Origin: JAEUKA01 sp035328405
Lineage (GTDB): Bacteria; Myxococcota_A; Polyangia; Palsa-1104; JAEUJZ01
Assembly (NCBI GenBank): GCA_035328405.1
Contig: DAOLIT010000023.1
Span: 6,323 to 70,322, forward strand
Direction: 5' to 3'
Length of the DNA stretch: 64,000 bases
Numbering within the stretch: the stretch's first letter is position 1; each line of letters opens with the position of its first letter. Under the pieces are notes generated by a model, which was given only the letters and a program-made list of their open reading frames with translations, was not told the origin of the DNA and did not search any database. Below, in pieces: positions 9,306 through 17,891 of the stretch. A program made the translations under genes and the position numbers.

Positions 9306-10814
9306 TTAGTGGCCTGCGCCCGGCGACCGTTTTGTTCCACCCCGAACAGCGGCCACCTCGGCAACTGACACCACATCACCCGCATTCCCAAAAGCGTTGC
9401 GAACATACGTCAGAATGTTGGCCAATTCGTCGTCGGCCATGTGACTCATGGGAGGCATGACAGAGTTGTATTCCTGACCATTCACAACCACCTTCCCGCT
9501 CAAACCGTTCAACAGAATCTCGATCGAACGCTTCTTGTCCGCCAACATATAGTCGCTCTTGGCAAGCGGTGGGAACACTTTGAGAATCCCTTGCCCTTCC
9601 ATTTGATGGCACGTTGAACAGGTCCCCAAGTACAGCACCTTTCCGGCTTCGATTTGTTCTTGCTTGGTCAATTTCCCGGTTTCGGCAGACTTGGCTGCCT
9701 TGGCAATAGCGTCGGAAGAAGTGGACTTGTCAGACACGTAAACGGAGTCCACTTCCTTGCCGGAATAGATGTCCTTCCGTTCCGATCCTTCCGCTTTCAT
9801 CATCCCAAGCGCGCCTTTGTTGAAAGCGCGAAAGATGGAGTGATCGACCAACACGTACGTCCCAGGAATTTCCATCTTAAATTCGACCAGCGCAGATCCG
9901 CCCGCAGGCACGATCGTGGTCTGGACGTTTTCCTGAAAGCGGGTTCCCCCTTCTGTGTACACGCGGTCAAACACTTCGCCGATGACATGGAAACTGGAGA
10001 CCAAGTTCGGCCCGCCATTTCCGACGAAGAACCGCACCTTTTCCCCCACTTTCACCTTCAGCGATTTGTCGCCGAGCAACGCTCCTTCTGTGCCGTTGAA
10101 CACCACATACGTAGCGTTTTCTTCGATCGCCTTTTGCATGTCAAACGGCTGGTGGCCCTTTTCGCGGTACTTCCCAACCGTGTAGAAGTCCCCTTGCACA
10201 ATGTAGAACTCCTTGTCCACGGGAGGGAGCCCCTCTGGGGGTTCTACATAGATCAAACCATACATTCCGTTCGCAACGTGCATACCGACCGGTGCCGTCG
10301 CACAGTGGTAAATGTACAGCCCTTGATTCAGCGCCTTGAAGGTGAACTGCGATTCGTGCCCCGGTGCTGTAAATGTCGAAGCCGCACCACCACCAGGACC
10401 CGTTACCGCATGCAAGTCAATGTTGTGCGGCATCTTGGAATCTGGATGATTTCGCAGATGCAGTTCCACAGTATCGCCCTGACGGACACGAATGAACTTG
10501 CCCGGAACCGTACCCCCGAAAGTCCAAAAGGTGTAATTCACACCGTCGGAAATTGGCCTGACGATCTCTTGAACTTCGATCTTCACAATGACCTTGCGAG
10601 GTTCCTTCCGGTTCACAGGAGGGGGCACAAAAGGAGGGTCTGTCAAAACGGCTTCAATCGGTTCCCCCACCGGAGGCCCGAAATCCCCTTTCACAGAGCC
10701 AAAAGTCTCCTTTTCCAGGATCACCCCTTGCGGCAACGCCGCTGTCTGAACCGTCTGCTGGTTACAGCTCAACAGAGCCAACAAACCAAGCGTTGCGAAC
10801 TTGTGATTCCACAT
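9306..10814 (-). CDS. nirK: Copper nitrite reductase NirK (AniA-like lipoprotein) fused to cytochrome c
   Basis: A 502-residue enzyme that reduces nitrite to nitric oxide. The ATG at 10814 has a strong GGAGGG site and gives a lipoprotein signal ending LLSC, so the protein is lipid-anchored on the periplasmic side. Two cupredoxin domains follow: HNIDLHAVTG carries type 2 site residues, YHCATAPVGMHVANGMYG carries the type 1 Cys-His-Met ligands and one type 2 His, and SSFHVIGEVFD the last type 2 His. The CATAPVGMHVANGM spacing resembles Neisseria AniA. After a linker, the C-terminal ~100 residues form a class I cytochrome c with CSTCH and a likely Met ligand in MPPMSHM. The fused haem domain probably feeds electrons to the type 1 copper. 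Confidence 0.96.
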   Translation of the reverse strand: MWNHKFATLGLLALLSCNQQTVQTAALPQGVILEKETFGSVKGDFGPPVGEPIEAVLTDPPFVPPPVNRKEPRKVIVKIEVQEIVRPISDGVNYTFWTFGGTVPGKFIRVRQGDTVELHLRNHPDSKMPHNIDLHAVTGPGGGAASTFTAPGHESQFTFKALNQGLYIYHCATAPVGMHVANGMYGLIYVEPPEGLPPVDKEFYIVQGDFYTVGKYREKGHQPFDMQKAIEENATYVVFNGTEGALLGDKSLKVKVGEKVRFFVGNGGPNLVSSFHVIGEVFDRVYTEGGTRFQENVQTTIVPAGGSALVEFKMEIPGTYVLVDHSIFRAFNKGALGMMKAEGSERKDIYSGKEVDSVYVSDKSTSSDAIAKAAKSAETGKLTKQEQIEAGKVLYLGTCSTCHQMEGQGILKVFPPLAKSDYMLADKKRSIEILLNGLSGKVVVNGQEYNSVMPPMSHMADDELANILTYVRNAFGNAGDVVSVAEVAAVRGGTKRSPGAGH

Positions 10815-10915
10815 GTAACCCTCCAGGTCGATTGTTTCGACTCCGGACCCACGACCACCATGTACCGTGCGCCCGTTTCTTTTTCCACATCTATCTCGTG
10901 ACACGAGGTTGGTAA

Positions 10916-10929
10916 GTGACGAAAGTCAC
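10916..10929. promoter_or_regulatory. Inverted repeat upstream of nirK, CRP/FNR-superfamily-like
   Basis: The arms GTGAC and GTCAC are perfect and separated by GAAA (equivalently GTGA-N6-TCAC). The centre is about 108 bp upstream of the nirK ATG. The layout matches the general half-site spacing of CRP/FNR-family regulators. Which regulator binds is not known; no CRP/FNR gene is in the window. Confidence 0.4.
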
Positions 10930-10994
10930 CTCGGGAACAGAATCCCACGAAAAGGTGGAGAGTTCTCGACGGCAACAGACATCGACAATGAACA

Positions 10995-11151
10995 ACTTGC
11001 ACGCAAAGAAGCCCTCGGCGTACGCTCTTTGAGCGGGGTTTTGCAGCCAGACCAAATCCCTACAGCAGAAGTGGGTTCATGCAATGGACTTGCTCTTGCG
11101 TGACCATCTCTCACAGCCTGGCACTCAAACCTGTATGCAGAGGTCCGAAAC
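10995..11151 (+). repeat. Leader region, copy 1 (shared by two lipoprotein genes)
   Basis: The stretch 10995-11061 is clearly similar to 11934-11999: both carry ACTTGC, then AAG.CC, GGCGT-ACGCTC, a GGGG-TTT run, GCCAGACCAAA and CCCT. In this copy GGGGTTT and AAATCCC could form a 7-bp stem and CGCTC-TTT-GAGCG a hairpin. Both leaders end with TATGCAGAGGTC just before the start codon (11134-11145 here). The spacing to the ATG is 157 bp here and 154 bp in copy 2, so the whole 5' region was duplicated with the gene or is conserved for regulation. It may hold a promoter and a structured 5' UTR. Confidence 0.5.
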
Positions 11152-11802
11152 ATGAAAAACAAACTTGCACTTTGCCTGCTTGCTGCTTCCTTTGGGACGT
11201 TTGCGCTTTCTTCCTGTGGCAACAACACAACCAACACACCGCCACCGCCGACAGAAACGCCCAGCTACACGATCGGAGGAAAGATGTCGGGCCTAGGCGG
11301 CGGTTCGGTAGTCCTCCAACTGAATGGGCAAGAAACCGTCACGATGAGTGCTGCGGGAACCTTCACCTTTAATACCAAAGTCCTGCGTGGCAACACCTAC
11401 GCAGTCACAGTGAAGACCCAACCTTCTCAACCTCCCCAGACTTGCGATGTGTTTTCGGGATCGGGGACAGTGACATCGATCAATGTCACGTCTGTCGAAG
11501 TCGTCTGCAAATTGACCACCTATCCCGTAAACGTGATGGTTATGGGTCTAAATGGGGCCACCGGCCTGGTGCTTCAAAACAATGGCGGAGATGACCTGAC
11601 CATCAATGTTGAGGGTACGTTCACCTTCTCCAAAGAAGTCCCAGAGGGGGGCAATTACAACGTCACCGTGAAGACACAACCTGTGAAACGGGCATGTACG
11701 GTGACTTCTGGTTCTGGAGTCGCGACCAAAGAGACCGGAATCTCCGTCAATGTCAATTGCCTGACAACAGCACGGGCCGAGACAGAGGAAGAAACAGAGT
11801 AA
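11152..11802 (+). CDS. Lipoprotein with two bacterial Ig-like repeats
   Basis: A 216-residue exported lipoprotein with lipobox ALSSC (Cys22), followed by a Thr/Pro-rich spacer and two repeats of about 80 residues. Each repeat has GGxxSGLxGxxVVLQLNGQ or LVLQNNGGDDL, then GxFTFxxxVxxGxxYxVTVKTQP and a terminal Cys pair (TCDVFSGSG ... VVC). This repeat type is common in surface lipoproteins of Myxococcota and some gammaproteobacteria and is beta-sandwich like. It is a shorter paralogue of the following gene. Function unknown; probably a surface or periplasmic binding/adhesion protein. Confidence 0.82.
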   Translation: MKNKLALCLLAASFGTFALSSCGNNTTNTPPPPTETPSYTIGGKMSGLGGGSVVLQLNGQETVTMSAAGTFTFNTKVLRGNTYAVTVKTQPSQPPQTCDVFSGSGTVTSINVTSVEVVCKLTTYPVNVMVMGLNGATGLVLQNNGGDDLTINVEGTFTFSKEVPEGGNYNVTVKTQPVKRACTVTSGSGVATKETGISVNVNCLTTARAETEEETE

Positions 11803-11933
11803 CCATCCGCCTGTGTAGGCACGCCACCAATTCCCCCTCTCCTCTTTCCGGCACTAGGAAGAGAGATCAAAACGCGCCAAACGCATGCAGAAATAGGATT
11901 GCTGCGACGGCAAAAGAAGAGGTCGAGGACACT

Positions 11934-12087
11934 ACTTGCGCATTCGGAAGTCCCGGCGTTACGCTCGTGAGTTGGGGGTTTCTGCCAGACCAAAGCCCTG
12001 GCGTGGCGAAGCAGAACGCAACGACTTGCTCGCACCACGCTGAAACGAACAGTTGAGTTCCCAAACTTCTATGCAGAGGTCAACAAC
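11934..12087 (+). repeat. Leader region, copy 2
   Basis: Second copy of the lipoprotein leader. The conserved core spans 11934-11999 and the shared TATGCAGAGGTC element lies at 12070-12081, ending 6 bases before the ATG, where AGAGG can serve as ribosome binding site. Relative to copy 1 the hairpin arms are less well preserved (one G/G mismatch in the GGG.TTT / AAA.CCC stem), so an RNA structure is possible but not proven. Confidence 0.45.
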
Positions 12088-13275
12088 ATGAAAAAAACGC
12101 TTGCGCTTTGTTTGCTCGCCTTCGGTGCGTTCGGAACCTTTTCCCTTTCTTCGTGCGGTGACGGCACAACAAACCAAACTGATCCGCCTCCCCCGGAGAC
12201 GCCGACTTATTCCATCGGAGGCAATTTGACCGGCCTGGCTGGCGGCTCGGTCGTCCTCCAGCTCAACGGTCAGGAGGATCTTGCTGTGAACGCTGCGGGT
12301 GCTTTCACGTTCAATACCAAGATACAAAAGGGCAACACCTATGCTGTCACAGTGAAAACCCAGCCTGCTCAACCTCCGCAAACGTGCCTGGTTGTTTCAG
12401 GAACCGGAACCGCGACCACAGCCAACATCACATCGGTGCTTGTGACCTGTGATCTGACAAAATTCCCCGTCGGCGGAACAGTCGCTGGCTTGGGCACTGC
12501 AACAGGTCTTGTGCTGCAAAACAATGGTGCGGATGACTTGGCCGTCCAAATGGATGGTGCCTTCGCGTTCCAGACTCCCATTGCTGTGGGCGGCAACTAT
12601 GCAGTGACCATCAGCACCCAACCGCAGGGACGTATTTGCGCCATCGCTTCCGGCACAGAAGCCGGTACTGTAGGCAACGGGCCCGTGACTTCTGTCGTCG
12701 TCAACTGCACGGTCCCGACCAGTTGCAAAGCGATCAAAGACGCAATGCCTTCGGCTACAGACGGCGACTACACGATCGATCCCGATGGTGGTGGCTCTGC
12801 GGCACCGCTGACCGTGTTCTGCGACATGACGACGGATGGAGGAGGATATACGTACTATCCCATCAAGTCAGGCGGCATTTCGACCACCCGTTATGACCAA
12901 CAAAATTCGTGTACGGCGGTGGGCCTCAAGATGGTCGTCGCGCGGACCAAAGCCCACATGACCGCCATGTGGTCCAAGTACGGAGCGAGCTACTTTGCGA
13001 CGGTTCCCGGCGTATACGGACTCGCGGCTGGCAACTACACCTCGTGTGTCATGAACTCCAAAAACACCACGTGCGGGGCGAACTGGCGTGCCATTGATGG
13101 AGGTGCTTGGTGGGCGCGCGACACGACTTACGGTGAACCGAACGGGGATTACACACCCGGCTGCTGGCTAGGCGGCGGGGGTCTATACGACAACGGCCAA
13201 ATGACTTTCAATGACTTGAACTGCGGTTACTCGACCGGTGCCACCTACCTTTGCTCGGACAACGCAAAACCGTAG
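12088..13275 (+). CDS. Lipoprotein with two Ig-like repeats and a fibrinogen/GON-like domain
   Basis: A 395-residue lipoprotein with signal peptide and lipobox SLSSC. Residues about 35-208 repeat the two Ig-like units seen in the upstream paralogue. The C-terminal ~185 residues form a Cys- and aromatic-rich domain starting SCKAIKDAMPSATDGDYTI and containing VFCDMTTDGGGYTYY, which is the hallmark of fibrinogen-C-like and GON-like domains found in bacterial surface proteins; it ends with FNDLNCGYSTGATYLC. Such domains bind glycans or proteins in eukaryotes; the bacterial ligand is unknown. It lies 285 bp downstream of its paralogue, with its own leader. Confidence 0.85.
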   Translation: MKKTLALCLLAFGAFGTFSLSSCGDGTTNQTDPPPPETPTYSIGGNLTGLAGGSVVLQLNGQEDLAVNAAGAFTFNTKIQKGNTYAVTVKTQPAQPPQTCLVVSGTGTATTANITSVLVTCDLTKFPVGGTVAGLGTATGLVLQNNGADDLAVQMDGAFAFQTPIAVGGNYAVTISTQPQGRICAIASGTEAGTVGNGPVTSVVVNCTVPTSCKAIKDAMPSATDGDYTIDPDGGGSAAPLTVFCDMTTDGGGYTYYPIKSGGISTTRYDQQNSCTAVGLKMVVARTKAHMTAMWSKYGASYFATVPGVYGLAAGNYTSCVMNSKNTTCGANWRAIDGGAWWARDTTYGEPNGDYTPGCWLGGGGLYDNGQMTFNDLNCGYSTGATYLCSDNAKP

Positions 13276-13304
13276 TCTGTCCCATGTTCTAAGACACTCC
13301 CGCT

Positions 13305-14571
13305 TCAAAACAGAATCGGGATGTCCACCTGCACCACATGATATTTCCGCGTCGCCATGAGTCCGGCCAAACCAGGCTCGTACACCAGTGCAGGCCGAAT
13401 CCATTTTCCTCCTGGTAGCTTGATGTGAAAACGGGGCCCGATTCCCACGCTCAAGTTGTGCCGCAAACCCTGCACCAGAAGCCCCTTGTCTGCATTCCCT
13501 TCATCCGCCACCACCGACTTCGGATCGGACAACCACCGCTGATACCGCAGCTCCGCCCCCAAAGACAGCCAGTTTGCGACGAAATATCCGACATGCAAAC
13601 CCGTCGTGAAATTGATCTTGTACGTATCGGGATTTGCGGCTTCGTTGCGAGCCCGGAAAAGCTGAAACAGAGTCACTTCAGCCTGGACCGTCAACCGATG
13701 TCCAATGAACGCCAAGTCGATTCCTTCGAGCAGTGCCCAGTCGTTCACCGCAAACATCACATTGTCGAGCGCAGACCTTGAAAGCTGACCCGCAGGCGCC
13801 TCGGCCAAACTCGCGCCTGGTTCGCTCGCACTGCTGACCCCTGAACCAACCGGAATCGTGGTTGCCGCAAACAGAGACAACCGAAAGTGCTTCGCAAATT
13901 TGTGCGAATAGAAACCCCCCATTCAGCATGTTCGTCGAAGCCACACCACACTTGGTCAACGTCGTCTTCGGTTGACCCGTTGTAGCGTCGGTGGTCGTGG
14001 TGTCTTCACAATTGTCTGCGCCCGCTTCATCCCCCGTGATTCGGGGAGGTCTGTTTCCCACAACGCCGAAGCGAAAAATGCCCATCCATGATGGATTGAA
14101 CTTGTACCCAATCGTGGGAAGAAACGCGCTCGTGAAGCCAGGTTCCCAGCGTTCCTCTTGTCCAGCCGCAGCGAGGTTCTGCTGATAAAACGCGAACACC
14201 GTATCCAAGCGCAACACCGTCACGGGAACGATCGGACGCAAACCGAACGGCAGCGAATAGGGAGGAGGAGGAACCGCAGCGGGCAGCGTTTGCACGGGTG
14301 TTCCCGTCTGTGGAATAGGCGCATTTTCGGTTGGAGAGGGCTGAGAAGGAGTCCCCCCTTGACCGAGATCCGTGACCGGACTCGTAGGCGTCAGAGAATA
14401 GGGCGGCGGCGGCGGAAACGCGCTGTTTGGTGATCCAACAACCGGAATTTCCGTTTTTTCTGCGGTGGATGGTGAAGACTGCGCCAAGCCAAGCGTCGGC
14501 CAACACAAAGGCAACACGGCCAACAGCAGACCGCGAAAGGGGGACGAAAGAGACTGATGTTTTGCATTCAT
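13305..14571 (-). pseudogene. Outer-membrane beta-barrel-like protein, frameshifted at a G6 run
   Basis: Two overlapping frames make one protein. The first starts at 14571 (ATG with AGGAG upstream), has a signal peptide (GLLLAVLPLCWPTLGLAQ), a Pro-rich region with two PPPPYSL segments, and a beta-rich part up to STNMLNGGF. At a run of six G (plus-strand C at 13915-13920) the frame shifts, and the sequence continues naturally in the other frame as GGFYSHKFAKHFRLSLFAATT to the stop at 13305. Removing one G restores a protein of about 421 residues ending in VVQVDIPILF, an outer-membrane-like aromatic C-terminus. It may be a sequencing error, a real mutation or a phase-variable site. It lies downstream of a cytochrome c gene. 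Ligand unknown. Confidence 0.75.
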
Positions 14572-14829
14572 GACGGACTCCTGAAAAGACCCCCCCAAAA
14601 CCGGAGTACCTACAAAGCGTGCAAGCACTGCGAAATGGGAGTTATGAGACGCAACACTTGTTTCACCCAAAAGGCCGAAACTCAGCGTCCGCAGTCATCG
14701 TGCAAAAACGTCTCGCACACTGCACGGACTATTGTCACAACCGGTTGGGATTCTGCGATGGTTTCTGTCACCCCGATTTCAGGGAGGTCTCGACTTCAGG
14801 GAATCCGCTGCTGCGGAGATCGCTTCCCC

Positions 14830-15228
14830 TTACTTCGCGAGCGAACGAATGTGTTGCGCGAGCGCCTGCAACAATTCGGTTTTGTCCGCCAGGTCTGGAT
14901 TCGGGGGCATCGCCGCGCTCTTGCCCACTGCCGAACCACCACTTTTCACGATGTTGATGATGTAGTCGTCTTTGACCGATGTCATCCACGCCTTGTCTTG
15001 GAAATTGCGCGGTTTGGGAGTCAATCCAGCCGATCCGGCCCCGTCTCCCGCACCCTGCGCACCGTGGCACACCGCACAACGGGTCGAAAACAGTTCCTGA
15101 GCTTCCTTCATCATCGGGGTATTGGCTGCTGCACTCCCTCCACCTGAAGCTCCGCCGCCCTTGTTGCAAGCCGAAGCAAAGGCGAAAGAGGAAAGTGCAA
15201 GTGCAGCAAAAAGAACATTCCGTTTCAT
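14830..15228 (-). CDS. Small cytochrome c lipoprotein
   Basis: A 132-residue class I cytochrome c. The N-terminus is a lipoprotein signal with lipobox FASAC (Cys21), followed by a Gly/Ser/Ala-rich tether and a haem site CAVCH near residue 51. A likely axial Met is in AAMPPNPDL. The gene overlaps the upstream Rrf2 regulator by 4 bp (ATGA), so the two are translationally coupled. An electron carrier for a periplasmic reductase such as the nearby NirK is a reasonable guess from context, not shown by sequence. Confidence 0.9.
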   Translation of the reverse strand: MKRNVLFAALALSSFAFASACNKGGGASGGGSAAANTPMMKEAQELFSTRCAVCHGAQGAGDGAGSAGLTPKPRNFQDKAWMTSVKDDYIINIVKSGGSAVGKSAAMPPNPDLADKTELLQALAQHIRSLAK

Positions 15229-15677
15229 GTTTTTTTTCTCCTGGGTTGGGTGGGTACAAGTGGCGCTTTTTCATTCTCAAACCGAGCAATTTCCCTCAGC
15301 GTTGTTCGCCGGAGAAAATCCGCAACACGCTCGCGTTCCTCGGTCCAAAAACTGTGCGCCGGACAATCGCGTTCTTCTGAACAAGCCGCAGCGCCCAACA
15401 TGCAGCGCTTCAGCACAATGGGGTCGTCAAAGGCCGCGCATATCTCGAACAGCGTGACCTCCTCTGCGCGTCGAGCCAAAGTCACGCCCCCGTTCGTCCC
15501 CCTTTGCGTTGAAAGAAACCCCTTCCGCGCAAGTTGATGAACGATTTTGGCCAAATAGGCCGGCGGGATTCCGGTGGCTTGGGCGATGTCGCGCACAAAC
15601 AGAGCACCGTGTTGCCTTTGTATTCGGCTCAGGTGCCCCAACGCAGCGATCGCGTATCCAACCGTCTGGCTCAGCAT
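15225..15677 (-). CDS. Rrf2-family regulator with three-cysteine cluster motif (NsrR/IscR-like)
   Basis: A 150-residue Rrf2-type winged-helix repressor. It begins LSQTVGYAIAALGHL, has the recognition helix region IPPAYLAKIVHQLARKGFL and wing RGTNGGVTLAR. Downstream, Cys92, Cys99 and Cys105 (RCMLGAAACSEERDC) match the cysteine triad that holds an Fe-S cluster in IscR and NsrR. NsrR senses nitric oxide; given the overlap with a cytochrome gene and the nearby nirK operon, NO or iron-sulfur sensing is plausible. The start at 15677 is preferred; an ATG four codons upstream (15689) is also in frame. Confidence 0.88.
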   Translation of the reverse strand: MLSQTVGYAIAALGHLSRIQRQHGALFVRDIAQATGIPPAYLAKIVHQLARKGFLSTQRGTNGGVTLARRAEEVTLFEICAAFDDPIVLKRCMLGAAACSEERDCPAHSFWTEERERVADFLRRTTLREIARFENEKAPLVPTQPRRKKT

Positions 15678-15709
15678 GAGTAGCGCCATCTAGCGACCAT
15701 GCGACCTGT

Positions 15710-15723
15710 TTGTCAATTGATAA
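15710..15723. promoter_or_regulatory. Near-palindrome in the Rrf2 promoter region
   Basis: TTGTCAATTGATAA is a palindrome with one mismatched pair and a perfect 8-bp core, TCAATTGA. It lies 33 bp upstream of the preferred Rrf2 start codon, in the divergent space shared with the peptidase-like gene. Two tandem CTGTCATTT copies (15741-15758) and a TTGACA hexamer (15768-15773) follow on the other side. An autoregulatory operator is possible. Confidence 0.3.
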
Positions 15724-15852
15724 GTTGTCTTTTGACCTCTCTGTCATTTCTGTCATTTTGTTGCTCGTTGACAGGGTGCGCACCGACGGAAAAACGTTCC
15801 CACAACGAAGCTGGATTTCGTCCGAAAATCGGTGTTGCGAGGTTTTTCATCC

Positions 15853-17868
15853 ATGGCGAAGTACGATCAGAAGGTCTCTGCACCGGTTTTTGACCCCCCA
15901 AAACAAGCCACTCCGAAACATTCCGAACACAAGCCCGCGTCTCCCTTGTCTCCCGTAGCCGGTGTTCGCCAGGGTGCTGCAAACGCCGCCGAAAACATAC
16001 AACGGCACCTTCCCTATTTTCCCGCACTCCCGTTTCCGCATTTTGGAGACGATGCCAAACCGAGCCCGAGTGCAGCAGCTCCCATTGAGGGCGCTGCCAA
16101 AGCCGCGGCCAAAATCGCGGAAGCCATCGGTCCCAAAACAGTTTCGACAGGCCCACTCCCCACTGCGGACGCAAATGAAGGGGCGGAAAAAGGGGCCGCG
16201 AAAATCGGTGCCTCACTCGGCGTACAAACCGGTGTCAAAAGTCAGGAAATCTCGCGGGGTGCTGCATCCACCGAACTTGGGGGTGTCCTATCGGGCAAAG
16301 ACCTCATGTGCCGGCGGTTTCCCGATGAAGATCTGCTGAGTGAGGGACCGCGTGATCCAAAAGCGGACGCCGAAGTCACGCACGCCAAGGAAGTGCGCGA
16401 TCAACTGGTCACGCAAATGGCCGAAATGAAGGACGTGACCCCCGAACAGCAAGCCATGATCTTGGAGCGGACCCAAGGGCTGACCGGCGATGCGCTCGTC
16501 GCAGAGATGAAGTTCCTGGAAAACGCGCTCAAGACCCCCAATGCCGACCGCGCGCTCAATGCCTACGCCGATCTGAGCACGATGATCGCCGAAAATCCCG
16601 AGGCTGCGGAACGCCTTACCCCAGACATGATGGGCATGTTGGTGACAGGTGTAGCCAATCCGCGTACAGACTCGGATCGAGGTCAGGCTGGCGTACTCGG
16701 CGGAAAACAAGTGCGAGACGCAGCAGAGGCGCTGCTGACCATGAGCCAGTCGGATTATGACAAGCTCAGCGACGCGCTTGGGAATGCCGGAAAGGACGAC
16801 AAAGGCAAGGCAGTGGCGGGGGCGGATGCGGCGGCGGAACAGGCTCTGGTGCTCAAAGCACTCGCTGCGCGCAAAGAACTGTTGCTCGATCACGAGCCTG
16901 GCCCCGATGGTCTGTCCAAAGCCGACCTCGCCATGGAGGAACTAACCGGGTTTGCCAAAGACATCCGAGGCGAAAAGCGGGCCGATTTGATCCGCACAAC
17001 GACGGCGCTGGATATCGACGACACAAACACAAACACAACGAATCCGACCACGCTCGACAAGCCCGGTGAAGATACGAAGACCGACAACGACGGGTTGTTC
17101 CAGAGATTCACAACCACCTGCGGACCGACGACCGCGCAGATGGTCGCTGCAGAGTACGATCCGATCTATGCTCGACGACTGCACGACGAGGGCTTCAACA
17201 ATGCCGATCCGACGACGGCGACCTCGCGACAACAGCAGGAAACGCTCGAAAACAACGGTGGTAACGCGGTTTCACGACTCGGCAACAAGGCGACTACCGC
17301 TGCAAACACCGGCCTGAACGCCGCCGAGGCCTCCAATTCCATCACGCATGATGAACGGATGGCCGTCGAGCGTTACTTGTATTACCGATCGAATCCCAAG
17401 CCCGAAGACCTGGCCGCAATCAACGCTTCGCTTGAAAAAGTCCGCGCTGAAAACGGCGGGCACCCTACAGAGGCCGAGGTCAACGCGATCCGATATAACG
17501 CTGGAAAGGACAACAAAACGGGCGAGGGAATGTATTTGCCGCCTGCTCTGAACGCCATCGCCAGCGACGCGGCCAACGACGACTTCAGCCAGCTTGGGGT
17601 CAACTACAACGACATGGCCGATCGCCTAAAAGATGGCCAACCTGTTCCGATCCGCAACGAATCTTGGGGCGGCCACTTCATGATGGTTTCCGACGTGCGC
17701 GGAGAGGGAAAAGATCAGAAATTCCTGGTTTCCGATCCTTGGACCGGCGCGACCCGCTGGATGACCGCAGCACAGATGAAAAACGGCGATTTCGACGACG
17801 TATTCGGCATTCCTGCCGGAGGCATCACGACCATGTATGGTGACAAAGAGTTTGAAGCCAATTCATGA
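15853..17868 (+). CDS. Large protein with C-terminal papain/C39-like cysteine peptidase domain
   Basis: A 671-residue protein without a signal peptide. Residues about 35-135 hold three degenerate copies of a short helical unit (RQGAANAAENI, EGAAKAAAKIAEAIG, EGAEKGAAKIGASLG). The middle (to about residue 400) is helical, Ala/Glu/Asp-rich. The last ~250 residues start with TTCGPTTAQMVAAEYDP, with the Cys at the N-terminus of a helix as in papain-like folds, and end with GGHFMMVSDV and VSDPWTGATRWM, matching the His and Asp part of C39/C70-like peptidases. A GTG seven codons upstream (15832) is an alternative start. It is followed by a coupled secreted protein. Candidate secreted toxin or processing peptidase; substrate unknown. 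Confidence 0.7.
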   Translation: MAKYDQKVSAPVFDPPKQATPKHSEHKPASPLSPVAGVRQGAANAAENIQRHLPYFPALPFPHFGDDAKPSPSAAAPIEGAAKAAAKIAEAIGPKTVSTGPLPTADANEGAEKGAAKIGASLGVQTGVKSQEISRGAASTELGGVLSGKDLMCRRFPDEDLLSEGPRDPKADAEVTHAKEVRDQLVTQMAEMKDVTPEQQAMILERTQGLTGDALVAEMKFLENALKTPNADRALNAYADLSTMIAENPEAAERLTPDMMGMLVTGVANPRTDSDRGQAGVLGGKQVRDAAEALLTMSQSDYDKLSDALGNAGKDDKGKAVAGADAAAEQALVLKALAARKELLLDHEPGPDGLSKADLAMEELTGFAKDIRGEKRADLIRTTTALDIDDTNTNTTNPTTLDKPGEDTKTDNDGLFQRFTTTCGPTTAQMVAAEYDPIYARRLHDEGFNNADPTTATSRQQQETLENNGGNAVSRLGNKATTAANTGLNAAEASNSITHDERMAVERYLYYRSNPKPEDLAAINASLEKVRAENGGHPTEAEVNAIRYNAGKDNKTGEGMYLPPALNAIASDAANDDFSQLGVNYNDMADRLKDGQPVPIRNESWGGHFMMVSDVRGEGKDQKFLVSDPWTGATRWMTAAQMKNGDFDDVFGIPAGGITTMYGDKEFEANS

Positions 17869-17891
17869 TGCGTTTCTCATGATGCGTTTCA
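17864..17891 (+). repeat. 14-bp tandem duplication at a gene junction
   Basis: CATGATGCGTTTCT occurs at 17864-17877 and again, with the last base changed, at 17878-17891. In the first copy ATG at 17865 overlaps the stop TGA of the upstream gene but runs into TGA after five codons; the second copy provides the start of the downstream gene. The arrangement suggests a former ATGA-type stop-start overlap displaced by a duplication. Confidence 0.75.

Noticed and set aside
10930..11070. Possible c-di-GMP (GEMM) riboswitch, because of ACGCAAAG before GCC
   Set aside because: The surrounding conserved GEMM core is missing and the motif is not shared with the second leader copy.
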